Assembly (NCBI GenBank): GCA_013003805.1
Contig: JABDII010000479.1
Location: 1 to 5,797 of the forward strand
Reading direction: 5' to 3'
Length of the DNA stretch: 5,797 nucleotides
Source: Gemmatimonadales bacterium
GTDB taxonomy: Bacteria; Gemmatimonadota; Gemmatimonadetes; Gemmatimonadales; GWC2-71-9
Numbering within the stretch: the stretch's first letter is position 1; each line of letters begins with the position of its first letter. Below the pieces are notes generated by a model that did not search any database, was not told the DNA's origin, and worked only from the letters and a program-made list of their open reading frames with translations. The position numbers and the translations under genes are program-made. Below, in pieces: positions 5,657-5,797 of the stretch.

Positions 5657-5797
5657 TTAATATGCGGCCAACCAGCGTGATGCTCGGACCAGATCGTCTG
5701 TCTGCGGTAAGATGTAGTCCTCGAGCACCGGCGCGTAGGGCAGCGGCACATCATGGGCGGCGACCCGCTTGACCGGCGCATCCAAGAACTCGAAGGC
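5657..5797 (-). CDS. 2-oxoacid dehydrogenase E1 beta subunit, C-terminal end (5' part outside window)
   Basis: Only the last 46 residues and the TAA stop are in view. They read [19 protein letters not shown] and continue [20 protein letters not shown], ending RWLAAY. The [17 protein letters not shown] stretch, followed by an L-x-x-x-x-LPQ segment and a terminal helix, is typical of the C-terminal transketolase-like domain end of alpha2beta2-type E1 beta subunits (pyruvate or branched-chain 2-oxoacid dehydrogenase). E1 carries out the thiamine-diphosphate-dependent decarboxylation and reductive acylation of the E2 lipoyl group. The E2 gene starts 42 bp downstream on the same strand, the usual E1-E2 order, so the two are almost certainly one operon. 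The substrate cannot be resolved from this fragment. Confidence 0.9.
   Translation of the reverse strand, partial: AFEFLDAPVKRVAAHDVPLPYAPVLEDYILPQTDDLVRASRWLAAY

Overview
The window is a GC-rich bacterial stretch in which every supported gene lies on the minus strand. Spacers are 95 bp or shorter, and no convincing terminator or promoter was found. Protein style (an exported hydrolase whose mature end begins just after an Ala-Gln junction, a Pro/Ala-rich E2 linker, mixed GC-rich codons) fits a Gemmatimonadota-like or related environmental bacterium. That is an impression from sequence style only, not a demonstrated assignment.

Layout in the direction of transcription (right to left): (1) the last 46 codons of a 2-oxoacid dehydrogenase E1 beta subunit (5657-5797); (2) a complete lipoyl-bearing E2 acyltransferase (4274-5614); (3) a 104-aa protein starting one base after the E2 stop, with a look of the dimeric alpha/beta-barrel (ABM/NIPSNAP-like) fold (3958-4272); (4) an 88-aa protein of unknown function (3663-3929); (5) a PHP-domain phosphoesterase of the RNase AM/TrpH type, which appears to start at a CTG codon overlapping the previous stop (2803-3666); (6) a four-helix membrane protein of unknown function (2328-2777); (7) an acetamidase/formamidase-family protein with a signal peptide (1292-2260); (8) a dienelactone-hydrolase-family protein made as a lipoprotein (351-1196); (9) the N-terminal 105 codons of a Rossmann-like protein of unknown function (1-316).

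The genes fall into three blocks. E1 beta and E2 are the acyl-transfer core of a pyruvate, branched-chain or related 2-oxoacid dehydrogenase complex; the E1 alpha and E3 genes are not in view. The middle block (104 aa, 88 aa, PHP, membrane protein) is tightly packed and could be translationally coupled to E2. The left block pairs two hydrolases predicted to act outside the cytoplasm, separated by a spacer with five 8-bp GC-rich tandem units that place five GGG runs on the coding strand.

No mobile element, CRISPR array, rRNA or tRNA was found. I see no clear evidence of a wholly new multi-gene system. The points most worth a second look are the CTG start of the PHP gene, the 8-bp repeat, the uncharacterised small proteins behind E2, and the exported amidase/DLH pair.
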